From Cephalotus follicularis (Eukaryota; Streptophyta; Magnoliopsida; Oxalidales; Cephalotaceae), in contig BDDD01002879.1 of NCBI GenBank assembly GCA_001972305.1, positions 62,001-126,000 on the forward strand: DNA of 64,000 nucleotides, in the 5' to 3' direction. The position numbers and the translations under genes were made by a program. A model generated the notes under the pieces. That model was not told the origin of the DNA. It was given only the letters and a program-made list of their open reading frames with translations, and made no database searches. Shown here piece after piece: positions 32,901 through 45,254 of the stretch (its first letter is position 1; each line of letters starts with the position of its first letter).

Positions 32901-35732
32901 TGATCAGACTACATACGCCAATAACGTATTTAGCAAAGAGCAGGGCGCTAAGCGACGAGGACTGCGCTAACTCTCCAAGCTCTGCTTACGTTTCTCTTCT
33001 CCAAGGCTGACCTCTACCTTTAAGATCTTCCATCGAGCTTTAAGCTCTAATACTTGCTTACTAGTCTAACCTCTGACTTCTACTTTCGAGATCTGCCTTC
33101 AAGGCACCAAGGTCTGACTTCACACTTTGAGCTCTGACCTTATCCTCCGAGGTTAGAGCTCTACCTTCCATTTGTCCAAGCTCGACCATCTCTGATCCGA
33201 GCTCTGCCTTATCATTTTTGAGCTTTTCCTTCAGCTCTTCAAGCACTGACTTAACATACATATATATATGTCCCCATACTCCCGAAGGAGGAACCAACAA
33301 TGAATTTATGTCAATTTCATCAAAACAATATCGCATCAATTTAAAATATTCTATTTCTTGCATGATTATTATTACTCCAAATATGTCTCTGTCTCATCAG
33401 TATAATTTTTTTATCCATTTAATATAAATATAATAATACTCCCATGTGTCCCATGCATGCACGTGTTACTGGACAACTCCACCAGTGAGGTGCCTGTACT
33501 CCCATGGTATACCTTTTGTAATTTCAATATCTATTGTGCTGGTGGATCAGGTGGAGTGTCCTCTGCTACCTCAGCTAAAAATGTAAATAGGAGGGGGTTA
33601 GTCCGAATGACTAAGTGAGTTGGGACAAGTCATTTCCTACTGCATCCATACCAACACGGGATGCGCTGAATGAAAGCATTACTAAATGATCAAGAATGTA
33701 TATAAAAAAATAATTTTAGAAAATGAAACTAACATCAAGGCGACTCCAAAAGTAACTCATAATTAAATAATGGAAATTCAAGTAACAATGAGAATCAGAG
33801 TACGAATATGATCAATATTAATTCAAGAAATATGCCTATATAAATCATAAAATAATCTGGGGATGATGGTATATCAATACTGTCGTAATCATATATATTT
33901 CATTCAATTCCCATGAGATTACAATAAAACAACTGCAGCAATAATCCAGGTAAGGCTACAGGATGTGTAGCATCCTTCATACACCGGTGAAGAGTGGCTA
34001 CCTCTGCCTCATCTGAGGGGCAAGCGTATCAACGCAGGGACCCAGACCTCGCGTCCGAGGGGCCGACGTATCAACGCACGGATAAGCCCTCATCCAAGAA
34101 ACCACACACATCATATCTCATCCTCATCCGAGGGGCCTGCGTATCATCGCCAGGACCCAACCCTCATCCGATACCCAGCACCCTTCCCCACGAGGGGCAG
34201 GCATATCAATGCACGGACCCAGCCCTGGCCAAGAAACCACGTGCAATTAGATAACCAAACATAGTCCGATAGGTGAGTAATGGAGCAACTCTGTTGCACT
34301 CACACTCAGCATACGATCATAGAATATAGTATACCGCAGATCCAGGTCATGGACACCCAGGTCAATTCCCAAATAACACCCCATCATAAACCAATGGGCC
34401 TACTAAGGAAAATTGAGCATCGAACGTACACCTCACCATGGACCGGTAGGTATCATGTGTGACATAACATAGAGTACCAGCATTATAGTACAAACGCGGT
34501 ATCATAATCACAATGATACATAAAGATAGGAAGGTGACCTAGTCACCCAGAGCCCGAGCACTAACCCGCTCGTAAATCACACCACAGTTATAGAACATGA
34601 TCAATATAATATATGTGGGATTCAAATCCCTATCGAATCATCACATAGCACAAGGACAACCGGGCACATATCAATAGGAGTCTCAAGATAATAAAGAATA
34701 GGAAGGGAATGTCCCACTCACAGGTTTACCAAAACTAACTATCGCTGGCTAGCCTCTAGATGCTCCGGCTCAGATATCAAGTACACGTCTACAAAGCCAT
34801 CACCATTATAAATTCAATAAGCATATTTCTTAATATCTTCATTTATCATTCTTTAAAACCCTAGAACCATTCAACTTTATCTCTCTCCTTTATGGACCCG
34901 TATTTCCAAAGAAATACTCCTGGAAGTTAATTAATATACTCAACTCTTAGTTTAATCACCATTCCTCGTAAAAATATAAGTCTCATCTCAATTAATCATA
35001 TAGCCTCAACTGCTTGATAATTTCTCAACCTCTATTACCAGAAGGTTAGGGTTTAGGGAACTTACAATATTATGCTAGAAGAGTGAAAGATAGATCACTT
35101 CCACACTTGTTCCCTTGGAAAGTTCTTGGAGAAATGATGAAGAAGATGAAAACTCACACGAGATAAGTATTTTGGCCAAACCAGGAAATGGAATGTCGTT
35201 AGTTCCCTTTTATTATACTTGTAACTTGATCAAGGTGAACAATATAGAAACTTGGAGATAATTAGGGAAATTTCCAAATAATTCGGGACTTATGAAGTCA
35301 TTGGGACAAAGTTTTGGGCCTTAAGACCTCTTAAATCTTGGGCTTTTAAAAAATGCTTAAATCCTTATAAACATATCCTTCCCGCATGATGCATAATCCA
35401 CACCAGAGTAGACTTACAATTCACTTGCTTCCTAGTCTGCCCGACATGTATCAAGTCTGCTCTGCATATATGAAGTCTACTCCACATATAAAATCTACTC
35501 AGCTTATATCAAGTCGGCTCAACATAGTTCAATAATGGCATTAAGCAGGTCTGCACATCCAAGATCATGTCTGCTTCCAGGTCTTCTCAACCAAGTCGTA
35601 TCTTCCTAGACCAGGTCTGCTCTTCCTAGACCAGGTCTACTCCGCTCTAGCCTGGTATGCTCTGGCGCCAAATGTACGAAAAAATATGCCTACTTTATAC
35701 TTATACTCCAAAATTGGTCACGGGGTATTACA
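32901..35732 (-). repeat. Tekay-1 5' LTR
   Basis: A 2,832-base LTR starting TGTAATACCCCGTGACC on the minus strand at 35732. It contains the full set of motif blocks: AGCTCTGAC/AGCTCTGCC units from about 32975 to 33250, the CCGAGGGGCC array at 33995-34245, a telobox at 35046-35058 and AGTCTGCTC units at 35400-35660. The first 228 bases (in window order) are missing from both copies of the 3' LTR. Confidence 0.85.
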
Positions 35733-35737
35733 TCTAG

Positions 35738-36930
35738 CAAATAAAATGCTCTCTTGCAAATTAAGATCTCCCCGATGATAACCTCTAACCAAATGACTTG
35801 TCTCCTGACATGTCAACCTGTTCAAAAATTAGGTGGGACCCAAAAGTGCGGTTGCAATCCAGTATGACGATAAATTTCCCAGAACATCCCATGATTATGG
35901 TACGACTATCATAATAGTCCCCGACTATCAAAATTTCCTCGGTATGATTCTAATCATCCCACGGATCCATGGATTGACATCCACATCTATCAGTCGATAG
36001 CCGGTTAACCGATACTTTATCCTGTCATTGGTTTATGTGTAGTGTATCCCACGTCATTCTTGGCTTCGACCGCGGCCTAGGGTTTGGATAAATGTCAAAC
36101 CTAGGTAAAGATGTGATAACTATAAATCTATGAACGCACTGAGACTATCGGCAGAACTCCTAGGAAACCCCGTTTCTAGTCTGCCTACACCTGGCAAGGA
36201 TTTAAGTCTACAACGGACACATATATTATAGGTCCTGTCACCCTCAATACAGGTGTGACAATCCCATGTTGCGCCAACTCACCCATACACCAATGTAGCT
36301 CCCACAAGGCCCAAAGACAATGATTTTACTTGCTCGTGGCTAGAGTTGGGGAAGGCGAAAATCAAAGCCAAGAAGTTACTACACGATACATGTAGCCACT
36401 CAGGTATAAGGAAACAACGCAGGTCACGTATGGCCTACTAGTCACCATTGACTATACACTACCGAGACCAATAGGAATCCTATTGACACAGGTATTGACT
36501 ATCCAAGTAGGTTTCCTATGGTGGGTCGGTTCAGTGAACATGCTTTCCAGCATGTACCCCGCATTAGCTTTAGAGTAAACCCAAATGGTAATGAGATTAT
36601 CTATCCTCCACTGAACTCGAAAGCAAGCATATTACAGAAAGTCTATCCGGTTCATCAATTGCCCTAAGAAAGTGAACATACGACTTGGAACGTGTTGTCA
36701 AAAAGGAGTAAGGATCTCATTATCATAACCTCCCAGGCACGAGATCCAACCTTTTGGATGATAGTCTGTTATATGTGTATTCAGTTGATATGTTAATTAA
36801 TTTGATCCATAGTGATGGTTTGAGATACACATATAGAAAATGCCATTGGTACCGGAATATGCACAATAAAACATAAATGGAACTAAGAATTTTATTAATT
36901 GAGAGTGTAATATATATACATGCAACCACC
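35738..36930 (-). repeat. Copia-2 3' LTR, partial
   Basis: The reverse complement of 36580-36720 matches the Copia-1 LTR (GAACCGGATAGACTT, GGCTGTGAG-equivalent text, CTCATTACC). The reverse complement of 36060-36330 matches 11060-11307. The LTR start TGTTAGATATAG is not recognisable, and the boundary with RT near 36930 is approximate. There is no coding signal. Confidence 0.7.
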
Positions 36931-37390
36931 TCGTGGCTTGCAGGGACACCCCTAATTTAGCATAATGAGCGACAATAGCAAACAAAATCCGAATGGATTT
37001 GAGCATCGCAACTAGCGAGAAAGTCTCAGTATAGTCGAACCCATTCTTTGCTATACCCTTTCGTGACCAATCGCACTTTATACATCTCAACTTTTCCATC
37101 AACGCCGATCTTCTTCTCAAAGATCCACTTGCACCCAATAAGCACTACGCCTTCGGGTGCTGGTACCAAGTCCCAAACTTGGTTAGCATACATGGAATCC
37201 ATTTAAGATTGCATGGCTTCCAACCATGCTTAGGATTCAGTGCCTTGCACTACTTCCTGGTAGCTGACATGATCATCATCCTCGATGAGGTTGGGTTCGT
37301 CAATGCCTTCCACGAGAAAACCATATCTCTTAGGCGTTGTCGAAATCCTGCCTGATCTCCTTACCTAAGGAGTGCCTAATTAAGATCCAA
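36931..37390 (-). pseudogene. Copia-2 reverse transcriptase fragment
   Basis: Minus-strand text parallels Copia-1 RT: NQVWDLVPAPE, GCKWIFEKK, then YTETFSLVAMLKSIRILFAI and VAHY. It stops there. Everything downstream (the MDVKTAFLN block, the catalytic YVDD box, RNase H) is absent and LTR-like sequence follows. Several stops occur. It is a relic of the RT fingers only. Confidence 0.8.
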
Positions 37391-37650
37391 TGTCATGTTG
37401 GGATCCAACCCCAACTGTGTCTCTAGAGGGTCCAACCTCTAATTCTTCTTCGTCCTGTGGCATTTTCCTCGGTGGGTAACTCACAAAGTTCCACTTTTCT
37501 CCCAAAACTTCCTTCGAGAAGGAATTCCCTCTCTAGGAATATTACAGTATGCGAAACAAAAACATTTTGCTCGCTGGGATGGTAGAAATAGTATCCTCTC
37601 GTTTCCTTAGGATACCCCACAAACTAGCAGCGATCCTATCAGGGCTCTAG
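37391..37650 (-). pseudogene. Copia-2 integrase C-terminal fragment
   Basis: Encodes MGYPKETRGYYFYHPSEQ, then V-F-V-S and FLEREFLLEG, matching the integrase tail of Copia-1. The YQVWLGRKPSLSHLK-type segment that should precede it is missing, so a second small deletion joins the core to this tail near 37640-37680. Confidence 0.8.
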
Positions 37651-38180
37651 CTTAGAAGGCATATTTATCAAGGTCCGATTCCTCCGTTCACACACACCAT
37701 TATTCTATGGTGTTCCAAGAGGTGTCCAATGAGAGAGAATTCCATTATCTCTAAGATAATCTTAAAATTCAACAGACAGGTACTCACCCCCTCGGTCTGA
37801 CCAAAATATCTTAATAGGCATACCGATTTGCTTCTCTACCTCGTGTCTAAATTCTTTGAACCTCTCAAATGAATCAGACTTGTGTTTCATCAGAAACACA
37901 TACCCAAACCGAGACAAATAATTAGTAAAAGTAATGAAGTACCAAAATCCTCCTCAGACACTGACCGGCATTGATCCAAAAACGTCGGTGTGGACAAGAC
38001 CCAGTATGTCCACCGCCCTTTCTCCTTGATCGGAGAAGGGAGATTTGGTCATCTTTCCAATTAAACAAGATTCACACGTTGGAAAGGACTTCAAGTCCTG
38101 GATGTCCAAAAGTCCATCCTTAGCCAATCGTGATAGTTTAGCCTCGCTAGGATGACCTAATCTACAATGCCAAACATAGG
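37651..38180 (-). pseudogene. Copia-2 integrase zinc finger and core
   Basis: The minus strand reads WHCRLGHPSEAKLSRL and C-E-S-C-L-I-G-K-M-T-K-S-P-F, the HHCC zinc finger that Copia-1 has lost. Next come LGLVHTDVFGS, YFITFTNYLSRFGYVFLMKH and WSDRGGEYLS. The catalytic glutamate text NNGVCERRNRTL is intact here, unlike the lysine of Copia-1. Several stops interrupt it. Confidence 0.8.
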
Positions 38181-38720
38181 ATTATTTAAATAATCTCTTT
38201 CTCTCTCTCTCTCTTTGTCTTTTACTACAAGTTCTTCGCTCAATAGATAATGCCATTGTTTGATTAGTATCTAAAACATAGATCTCATTTTCCACATGCC
38301 CAGCACAAACTGAAACTCTATCAGATGATGAAAGCATACAACCATGTGCATTAAATATGAGCTCTAAGTCCAATTTAATTACATAGGAAATGCTTATAAT
38401 GTTCCGAATCAAGTTTCTTACATAATAGCAAGGATCCAGTCTTAATACATATCCACCAGGAAAATACAAATAAAAAATGGATAAAACTTCAACAAATATC
38501 CTAGATCCATTGCTGAGTCGTAGGTCCACTGCTTTACTAGCTCCAAGCCGTCTAGCTTCTCTTAGTCCCTACAAAGAGTTACCAATGTTAGTACCACAAT
38601 CGGTGTCTAACACCCAAGTATAGATAACATTGTAAGCTAGGTTTAGTTCAATCATGAACGTACCTAACCCAGAGGCACCACTAGCAGTGAATGCAAGGAA
38701 CTCCTCACAGTTCTTCTTCC
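38181..38720 (-). pseudogene. Copia-2 protease to integrase linker
   Basis: Contains WVLDTDCGTNI (38600-38640), the copia protease active-site region where the family has W-x-x-D-[TS]-G. The extra residue suggests decay. A less conserved linker follows (VDLRLSNGSRIFVEVLSIFY and LDPCYYVRNLIRNIISISYV) that leads to the integrase finger. A CT-rich run lies at 38186-38215. Confidence 0.7.
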
Positions 38721-39530
38721 AGTGGCCTTACTTCCCACAATAGAAGCAGGCCTTCTCCTCAACAGGCTTTTTGATCCTCTTCCTAATAGCATCCCCCACA
38801 GCTCCAAGCGGCTTCTTCCCTTTCTTCACCTTCCTCCTTATAGGGGCCTTGACCTTGGACTTGGATCCCTTGGATCCACTCCTCCTAGGGGAAGAAGGGA
38901 GAAGCATGACAACTAACTTGGACTTACCATGGTCCATATCAGCTTCCGCAGTTTGGAGCATCTCCACGAGCTTCGACAACGAGTATTCCACCTTATTCAT
39001 GTGGAAGTTCGTGATAAACTACGAAAATGACCGAGGAAGGGAAGAGAGGATGAGATACACATAGAAATCATTATCCATAATGAGATCCAATTGAGCCAAC
39101 TACTTAATCAAGTCTATCATCTTCAGCCCATACTTATGCACTGAAGCTCCCTCGGGCATCTTCATCCAAAAGAGCCTATAAGATAGGCTGAACCTAGCAG
39201 TCCTAGACTGGGCACCCTACAACTCCTTTAGATAGAGAAGTATGGCACCTAAGTTATCCAAATGCTCATGTTGCCTTTGCAACTCCAGCACCATGCCAAC
39301 AATCACAAGACAACGAGCCTACTCGTCGTCATCATACCATTTGGCCACCTTGGCCTCATGCTCCTTGGATGGGTTTGCACCTAGTACGGGGACGTTCTCA
39401 GTCATAACATGAGCAAGTTTCATGCTCGTGAGAAATAAGTGTAAATTGCGCTACCAATCTAGAAAGTTCAGACCTTTTAGATTATTTGTTTCTAAAATGT
39501 GTGCTATAGCTGTGCTAACTGCCATGAGTA
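38721..39530 (-). pseudogene. Copia-2 gag
   Basis: A basic region (RRKVKKGKKPLG) precedes the zinc knuckle C-F-Y-C-G-K, which a stop interrupts before G-H-W-K-K-N-C. Upstream, MNKVEYSLSKLVEMLQTAEA and scattered capsid text (LQSLP-type segments, H-E-H-L-D-N) extend to about 39530, the minus-strand start near MAVSTAIAHILETNNL. This supplies the knuckle part that Copia-1 lacks. Multiple stops and frameshifts are present. Confidence 0.75.
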
Positions 39531-41599
39531 TAATGGAATATATATATCTAGCAACCTATAAGAGGAAACAAAAGAGATAAAATTAGCAGATTATTCCAAT
39601 TTTTGTGTTACTACCATAACACTTGGTCTTTAGTGTATATGGTTCCTCCCACTATTCCAATTGTATCCCACACCTCCATGTGAAATTCGGGAGGCTCCAA
39701 CCTCTTATTGGGGATCAGAATCTACCTCAGCATACCATGGCCTCAGATATTGGCATGACCAACCACAATACGCAAGATAGTTAGGCACACACACTAATTT
39801 ACATTCAGGGTCTAACCCTCGCAATGTAATATCCGATCATGGATTCGGCCTCCTAGCTAAGTATGGTCTCAGCTATTGGCATGACAAACCATTGGAGCTA
39901 GTATAAGTCATGACCCATAATCCTCAAAGAAATGAATCCGTTTTGAAACACCCACATGTGAGCGTGTACAAGTGCCAAAACATAGCTATTTCCTTGCAAT
40001 GCCTAGCACCATAACTGAATAGCAATGGTCATATTGTGGTACCTCAGATATTGGAATGACCAGTCCACAGTATATCCATGCCATTCAATGAGAATCATGT
40101 AAGGCCAAAAATGGGTCACTACCTTGTGTCTCCGCCATTTATGGACAATGGACTCGTTATTGCAACTTTGGAGGAAGTTGAGGTCTTAGCAATTTTAAAT
40201 ATTACCAAGCCGTTTATTAATCCAATTTTTATCTTCCAAATCCAATTTGTAACGGCTGAGCATGCTTGATGTGTTTGGACCATCTATCTCATGCACCCTA
40301 TGTCCAACATAAAAGTAAAATGTCTAGGCTAGGACTAAAACTATAAGTGATCATGCGAGCCAACGTGATCACTCGATCTCCTAGGTGAACTATTTAAAAC
40401 TACTTTATTACAAATTGCACCATGCATACATGGACTTCACTTGGTCTTGCAATCTCCTTGATCCTTCCTCTTCAAGATCCTTTGGCACTCCTTCTTTGAT
40501 TACATGCAATGTATAAAAAAAAATAATACAAATAGAAGGAGAAGAGAATTCTAATCTAGAGAGAATAAAAAGGTTAGGAGTTATGTTTCACACAGACAGC
40601 CTTATTACATTCCAAATAAATTCCATATGAATAAAGCAATTTAAATTCATCCACAAAAGAAACTCAAAGCTAGGCCAAGTCTCAAGCCTACCATTCATGC
40701 ATAAGATATTCAAACTAAATATATCTAATAAATAAATTTGAATAAACACTGAAAATTTTAATATTCGATGGCTTGTCAATATTATTAATTAGTAGCCAAA
40801 AATTAATTGTAGCTCCCACTAGATTATTTAAAATCCATTGTCCCTAATTATAGTTCCAAACTATTTAAGTTTATGGTCCAACCATTAAATTAAATTCAAA
40901 ACACAATGCAATATAAATATTACTTACTGAACTAATATTATTATTCTCTAAGAATTAATTGCATTATATGAGTGAATTATGTGAATATGTGTATTAAATT
41001 TGCCCAAATAGTCTAGTATGTGTCTGTCCAACCCATGCAGTAAATTTGTCAGTAACTGAGCAAAATCAGCATAGAAATTGCGCAGAAAAGGCTACAGGAA
41101 GATGGCAAGAATTTTGCAGGAAACTACAGGTAATAGTACAGGAACTGCCAGAAACTGTGCAGCACTAAGACTGCAGTAAGCTGTCCAATTGCACTGCATG
41201 ATAACTGCCAGTAAAACTGCACTAGAAAGTGCAGAAAAACTATATAGAAATTTCAGCACACACGTAATTTTTACTGCAGAAATTTATGACACTTAAAACC
41301 TAATTTATTGACTTCCTAAGGCATTTATGATCCTAAAATGTACATAGGACAGTTTGAATGCCCCAAGCATCATAAACAGCCTATGTACATGTATTTCGAT
41401 CAACAAACAATCCACTAGGTTGCCAAATAAACTAGTTCACCCAATTAGTCCAACTAATTAAAATTTTCATACAATCCAATTGTTCCAGTTTAAAAAAAAA
41501 ATCACTTAGGGTACGGAGCACTAAACTTTCGGTCACACACAAAGTCACCAACCAAGCCACCAAACATCAAAATTAAGGTCCAATTGGTGTTAATTAGGA
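39531..41599 (-). other. Copia-2 untranslated leader
   Basis: Non-coding. On the minus strand GTGGGAGGAACCATATACAC just before gag matches Copia-1. Three copies of GTTTGTCATGCCAATAGCTG-like text lie at 39741-39763, 39867-39890 and 40042-40063. A CTGCAG/ACTGCA-rich block lies at 41090-41290, about 320-520 bases from the primer site, where Copia-1 has its GTCGAC cluster. There is no GTCGAC cluster here. Confidence 0.7.
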
Positions 41600-41612
41600 G
41601 GCTATGATACCA
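41600..41612 (-). other. Copia-2 primer binding site (tRNA-Met)
   Basis: On the minus strand TGGTATCATAGCC, one base different from the consensus complement of tRNA-Met. Confidence 0.8.
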
Positions 41613-41739
41613 CTTTTGAATGAGATTTTAGGGTTATGGTTCATTTTAGGTCATAGGTTTAACATATGTCCAACTTTAATTTTTCAATCAAAGTTCCTCC
41701 AAGCAAAGGAAAAAACCCTAATAAATATATGCCCAGAAA

Positions 41740-43906
41740 TGTCACGCCCCGAAACGTGGGATGGGCCACACAATTCAACACGTGGCAATACGTACAATCA
41801 TCATTATAAATAAGCATAAAATTTAAAACTTAATAAAAATCATAATCAAAATTCTTTATTTAATGTGTGAATTACAAACCCAGTTCGAATCATATAAATT
41901 ACATCGTCATGAACCAGAATAAAATAAATACATAATTTAATTTCTGCATTTGCGTCCGTGGAAGCGTACTGTCGAGGAGGAGAACTTACTGTACCTTTTT
42001 ATCCTTGCCGCTGCTGAGATGTGCCTCCAATACCTGTTCCTGTACCTGGCCCATTCAAAGGAATGGGTCAGCAACCCTGAGGGTTGTGTAGGTCACCCCA
42101 TACACGGGCACATACCAGAGGAACAAACAAATACAAGCAGAGGAGAAAATAATATAAATATGCATGCATACAAATCATAGTCCATAGCATAATCATCATC
42201 ATCATTTGTCCTCGGACTACTCTACTAAAATCATATTTGACAATCATATCACAGAGGAGTCTAGTCCGGTCATCCTATGGTCAGGTCAGTATACATGGTT
42301 CACCTTTGGGATCACCAGCCCGTGAAATTCTCCTCCGGTTCACCTGCTGAGCGGTTCACCCTTTGCTCACCTGCTCGCGGTTCACCCCTTGGATCACCAG
42401 CCTTGGCGGAATTCACCCTTAGGTTCACCATTGGCGGTTCGCCCGAGGATCACCTGCCTCGCGGTATTCACCCCTTGGGTTCACCTGCTCGGCGGAATTC
42501 TCCCCAGTTGGGCTCACCAGCCAAGGACCATATATCTAGGACTTTTTCCTTTACATTCCATTTCTTAATTTTCTTTCCTTTAACATCTAATGATCTATTC
42601 CTTAAGTCCAACTAGAGTACACTGTGCCTAGCGCCTTCTACACAAAGCCATACGTGTGCATGGCGCATGCAAGTAATATTATTCTCATGCATGCTCAACC
42701 ACGTGCTGAGGATGGACGGAATACGTGCATAGGAGTATGGTGTCCTCTACACATGGCACCTCGGCGAAGCCAACTCTGCCATCTCGGCCAACCTTGGGTG
42801 GCCTCTCTGGCATGCCCGTCGACAAAGCGTGTTGAACCTCGGCCTTGCCCAGTTCTGTCCTCGCCTCTAAGTCTCCTCTGGCAATCACCCTTGGCTTCTC
42901 GGTGCGTTATCTCTAATGTTGGCAGTGGGGTTAAGGTGAGATAGAGGAGTATGGCTATTAAGGCCCAACATCCCACCTCATCTCTGAACATGGTGTCACT
43001 TCGGGCGCACTATTGTGTAATAATCATAATAGCGCACAAAATAGCCAGAGGAGGAGACCACGCGCAAGGTTCATTGTTGAGTAGGGAATGCCTTTAGTAA
43101 ATTAACGTTTATTTTCCTTCACTTACTACTATTACACGATTACAACCCATATCACACTAACAGCAATGAAAATAGCAAGCAGAGGACACACACTCAGCAA
43201 CAAGCAATAAAACACACAAGATAATTACATATATAAACATGCTGGTAGGCACTCGGATACAGAGCAACCTACCTGGAGGTGGTTGAAAAAGGAGATGGTC
43301 TACTTGCTCCTCAATTTCTGAACTTCCTTCCTTGCCAAGGACCATCACACGTTCAGGTAGGCTACTTCCATGACTCTTGCTCTACTTTCCTTTACTCCCA
43401 TAAAAGGGGTATTTAAAGATTGAAGCAGGGACCTCCTCTTGTCTTCTTCTTCTCCTTTTCCCAACAGCCGGTCCCCACTTTTACCTCCTTTCTTCTCTCG
43501 ATTCTTCTAGCACCAAAGTATGTGAAAAATGCTAAAGCTTCCTTCATGGCTACCTTTGTCCTTATATATATACATCAATAGAAGAGTCTGGAACTCTCAC
43601 GAAATTGTTAAAGGAAAGCTGGTCATTCTTTGGGCTTTGAGCTTTGGGCTTTGGGCTAGCTTCAGAAATCGGGCCTCACTTGGGTCGTTTTACACTTTCT
43701 ATAATAAAGCCCAAGAATCTAATTACACCATTAGATTCAGCCCAATGAAAATAACATAATTCCTTTAGCCCACTTTCATAAATTATACCCCATTAAGGCC
43801 TAAATAAATACATAATAAATTCGAGTCCAGTCCAAAAAGTGGGAAAATAATTACAAGGCCCAATAACAATTATTAATAATATTTTATAATATTTAGGACT
43901 CTTACA
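41740..43906 (+). mobile_element. Solo LTR S2
   Basis: Starts TGTCACGCCCCGAAACG and ends GGACTCTTACA, with target repeats AGAAA at 41735-41739 and 43907-43911. Length 2,167 bases with no internal region. The start is typical of plant gypsy LTRs. Orientation is assigned from TGTCACGCCCC. It holds a tandem array (42295-42530) and a region rich in CTTGGC/CCTCGG text near 42740-42900. Confidence 0.88.
42295..42530. repeat. ~27-31-bp degenerate tandem array in S2
   Basis: About eight units alternate GGTTCACC-CTTTGG and GATCACCAGCC/TCACCTGC with GCGG or GCGGAATTC spacers. The open frame across it (repeated GSPA) is a by-product. Confidence 0.85.
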
Positions 43907-43990
43907 AGAAATGTCCATAATATTCCAAGGATCACTAATTAACCGCCAATTGAACCACAAATTATCAAGCATGCCAGGTGAAGCCATGGG

Positions 43991-44020
43991 TGAAGCTAGG
44001 GTTTCACAACCCTAGCTTCA
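43991..44020. other. Perfect 13-bp hairpin
   Basis: Arms TGAAGCTAGGGTT (43991-44003) and AACCCTAGCTTCA (44008-44020) around loop TCAC. It lies in the Copia-2 LTR next to several AGGGTTT repeats (44045-44110). Confidence 0.9.
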
Positions 44021-44880
44021 GGTCCAAGTAACATGAAGCCTAAGCATACATGTGCCTACACTTAGGGTTTGGTTAGGGTTTCAACAAGAAACCTTAAGGG
44101 TTTGGGTAGCGTTTCCACCATGAACCCTAGCAAACCTGAAAGCAAAAAGAGAAGAAAAGAAGTAGGAGTTTAAGGTTTCAATACCTCTGGTGATGGCTCA
44201 TTCCTTCAAGCTCTATCCCTCTACACTTTGAGTATCCTAGCTCCTTCTCCTAGCTCCAAAACTCACGGGTCTAAGGCTTCCTCCAAGTGGCCAAAACTTG
44301 AGCTCTTAACACACTCACAATTGGAACCAACAATCATATACCATGCAAGGTTCCAAGGTCAAAATGATCTCCAAGGAACCTTTGTTGTATGGAGAGTTCC
44401 AATAACTATACTAGTGATCAAGACAAGTAAAGATACACTACAAGGTATAGTGCATCTCCACCTATAATGATCAAGGGAAGGATGAGGGGGGAAGAGTGTA
44501 TTTTCCTTTCTTACAAAGCTGTAAGCTTTTGCTTCTACAAAGTCTAATAATGGTGGAATGAATAAAGGTTGAAGATGAGAGCAAGAGAGAGACTTTCGGC
44601 CGTAACTAAGGAAGAGAGAGTGAGAGGTGTAAAGTGTATAATGAGACTCTAAGTCTCTCCTTTTTATTTACACAAGGTCGTCACACTCTTCCAAAAAGGA
44701 CCCATACCTCTCACCATACTTGTCATACAAGGCCATACTCATGTCCATACCTGAACATGGGTCTTGAGTGCCCAACACTCAATTGTTTGACCACATTTGA
44801 ATTGTATAAAATGACAAGGGAGTGGCAGCCGAACTTGTGTCTAGCACCAGGAAAAATTTGGCCCACTCCATGCACTCATA

Positions 44881-45254
44881 TGTTGGAGTTGGTATCTACT
44901 TCGATATATCAACAGTACAACTATGACCCTAATGCTCGGGGATTCGGGGGACACCAGGTTTTCTTAATTGGATGCAGGCCTGGTTTTATATATTTTCTAT
45001 TAGTAGTTTGGGCCTAGTCCATGAATAGCTACTTGAATACTAGGGTTTTCTAGTAGTGCCTATATATATACAATATTTTATGAGGGTTTCTCATTGTAAC
45101 AGAGAGTGGTGGTATGAGACTATTGAATCTATAGTAAAATCTCCTTGTGCAGGACGTAGCCCTAAATTGGGGTGAACCTGGGTAACTCTGTTTATTTTAC
45201 TTTATTGCTATTTTTGTGTGTGATTGATTGCTTGACAGATACCAAAATCGTACA
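44881..45254 (+). mobile_element. Solo LTR S3, copia-like, about 374 bases
   Basis: Begins TGTTGGAGTTGG and ends AATCGTACA. Flanks TCATA (44876-44880) and TCACA (45255-45259) differ by one base. The GCAGGACGTAGCCCTAAATT and GGGTGAACCTGGGTAA text near its end is typical of short plant copia LTRs. No internal region follows. Confidence 0.6.

Larger units (their letters stand above)
14031..35732 (-). mobile_element. Tekay-1, Tekay/Del-like Ty3/gypsy chromovirus
   Basis: Read on the minus strand the order is 5' LTR (32901-35732), tRNA-Met-like primer site (about 32891), gag (31379-32760), protease, RT, RNase H, integrase and chromodomain-like tail (19572-23022). The 3' LTR is present twice through the tandem duplication. 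Integrase after RNase H defines Ty3/gypsy. The end of pol (LVKVLWRNQVVEEASWE, then Y-P-D-L-F) is the degenerate chromodomain seen in Tekay-type elements. TCTAG at 35733-35737 would be one target repeat; the other is lost in the deletion at 14031. Tekay-2 interrupts the gag. Confidence 0.85.

Noticed and set aside
38182..38529. Independent 115-residue gene
   Set aside because: It is the linker between protease and integrase of Copia-2, in the same orientation and order as the family.
42277..42615. Proline/glycine-rich protein with GSPA repeats
   Set aside because: The frame is created by a tandem DNA repeat inside solo LTR S2.
44228..45017. Host exons on the plus strand (79- and 127-residue frames)
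   Set aside because: No homology is recognised. The frames lie in the Copia-2 5' LTR and cross the S3 boundary.
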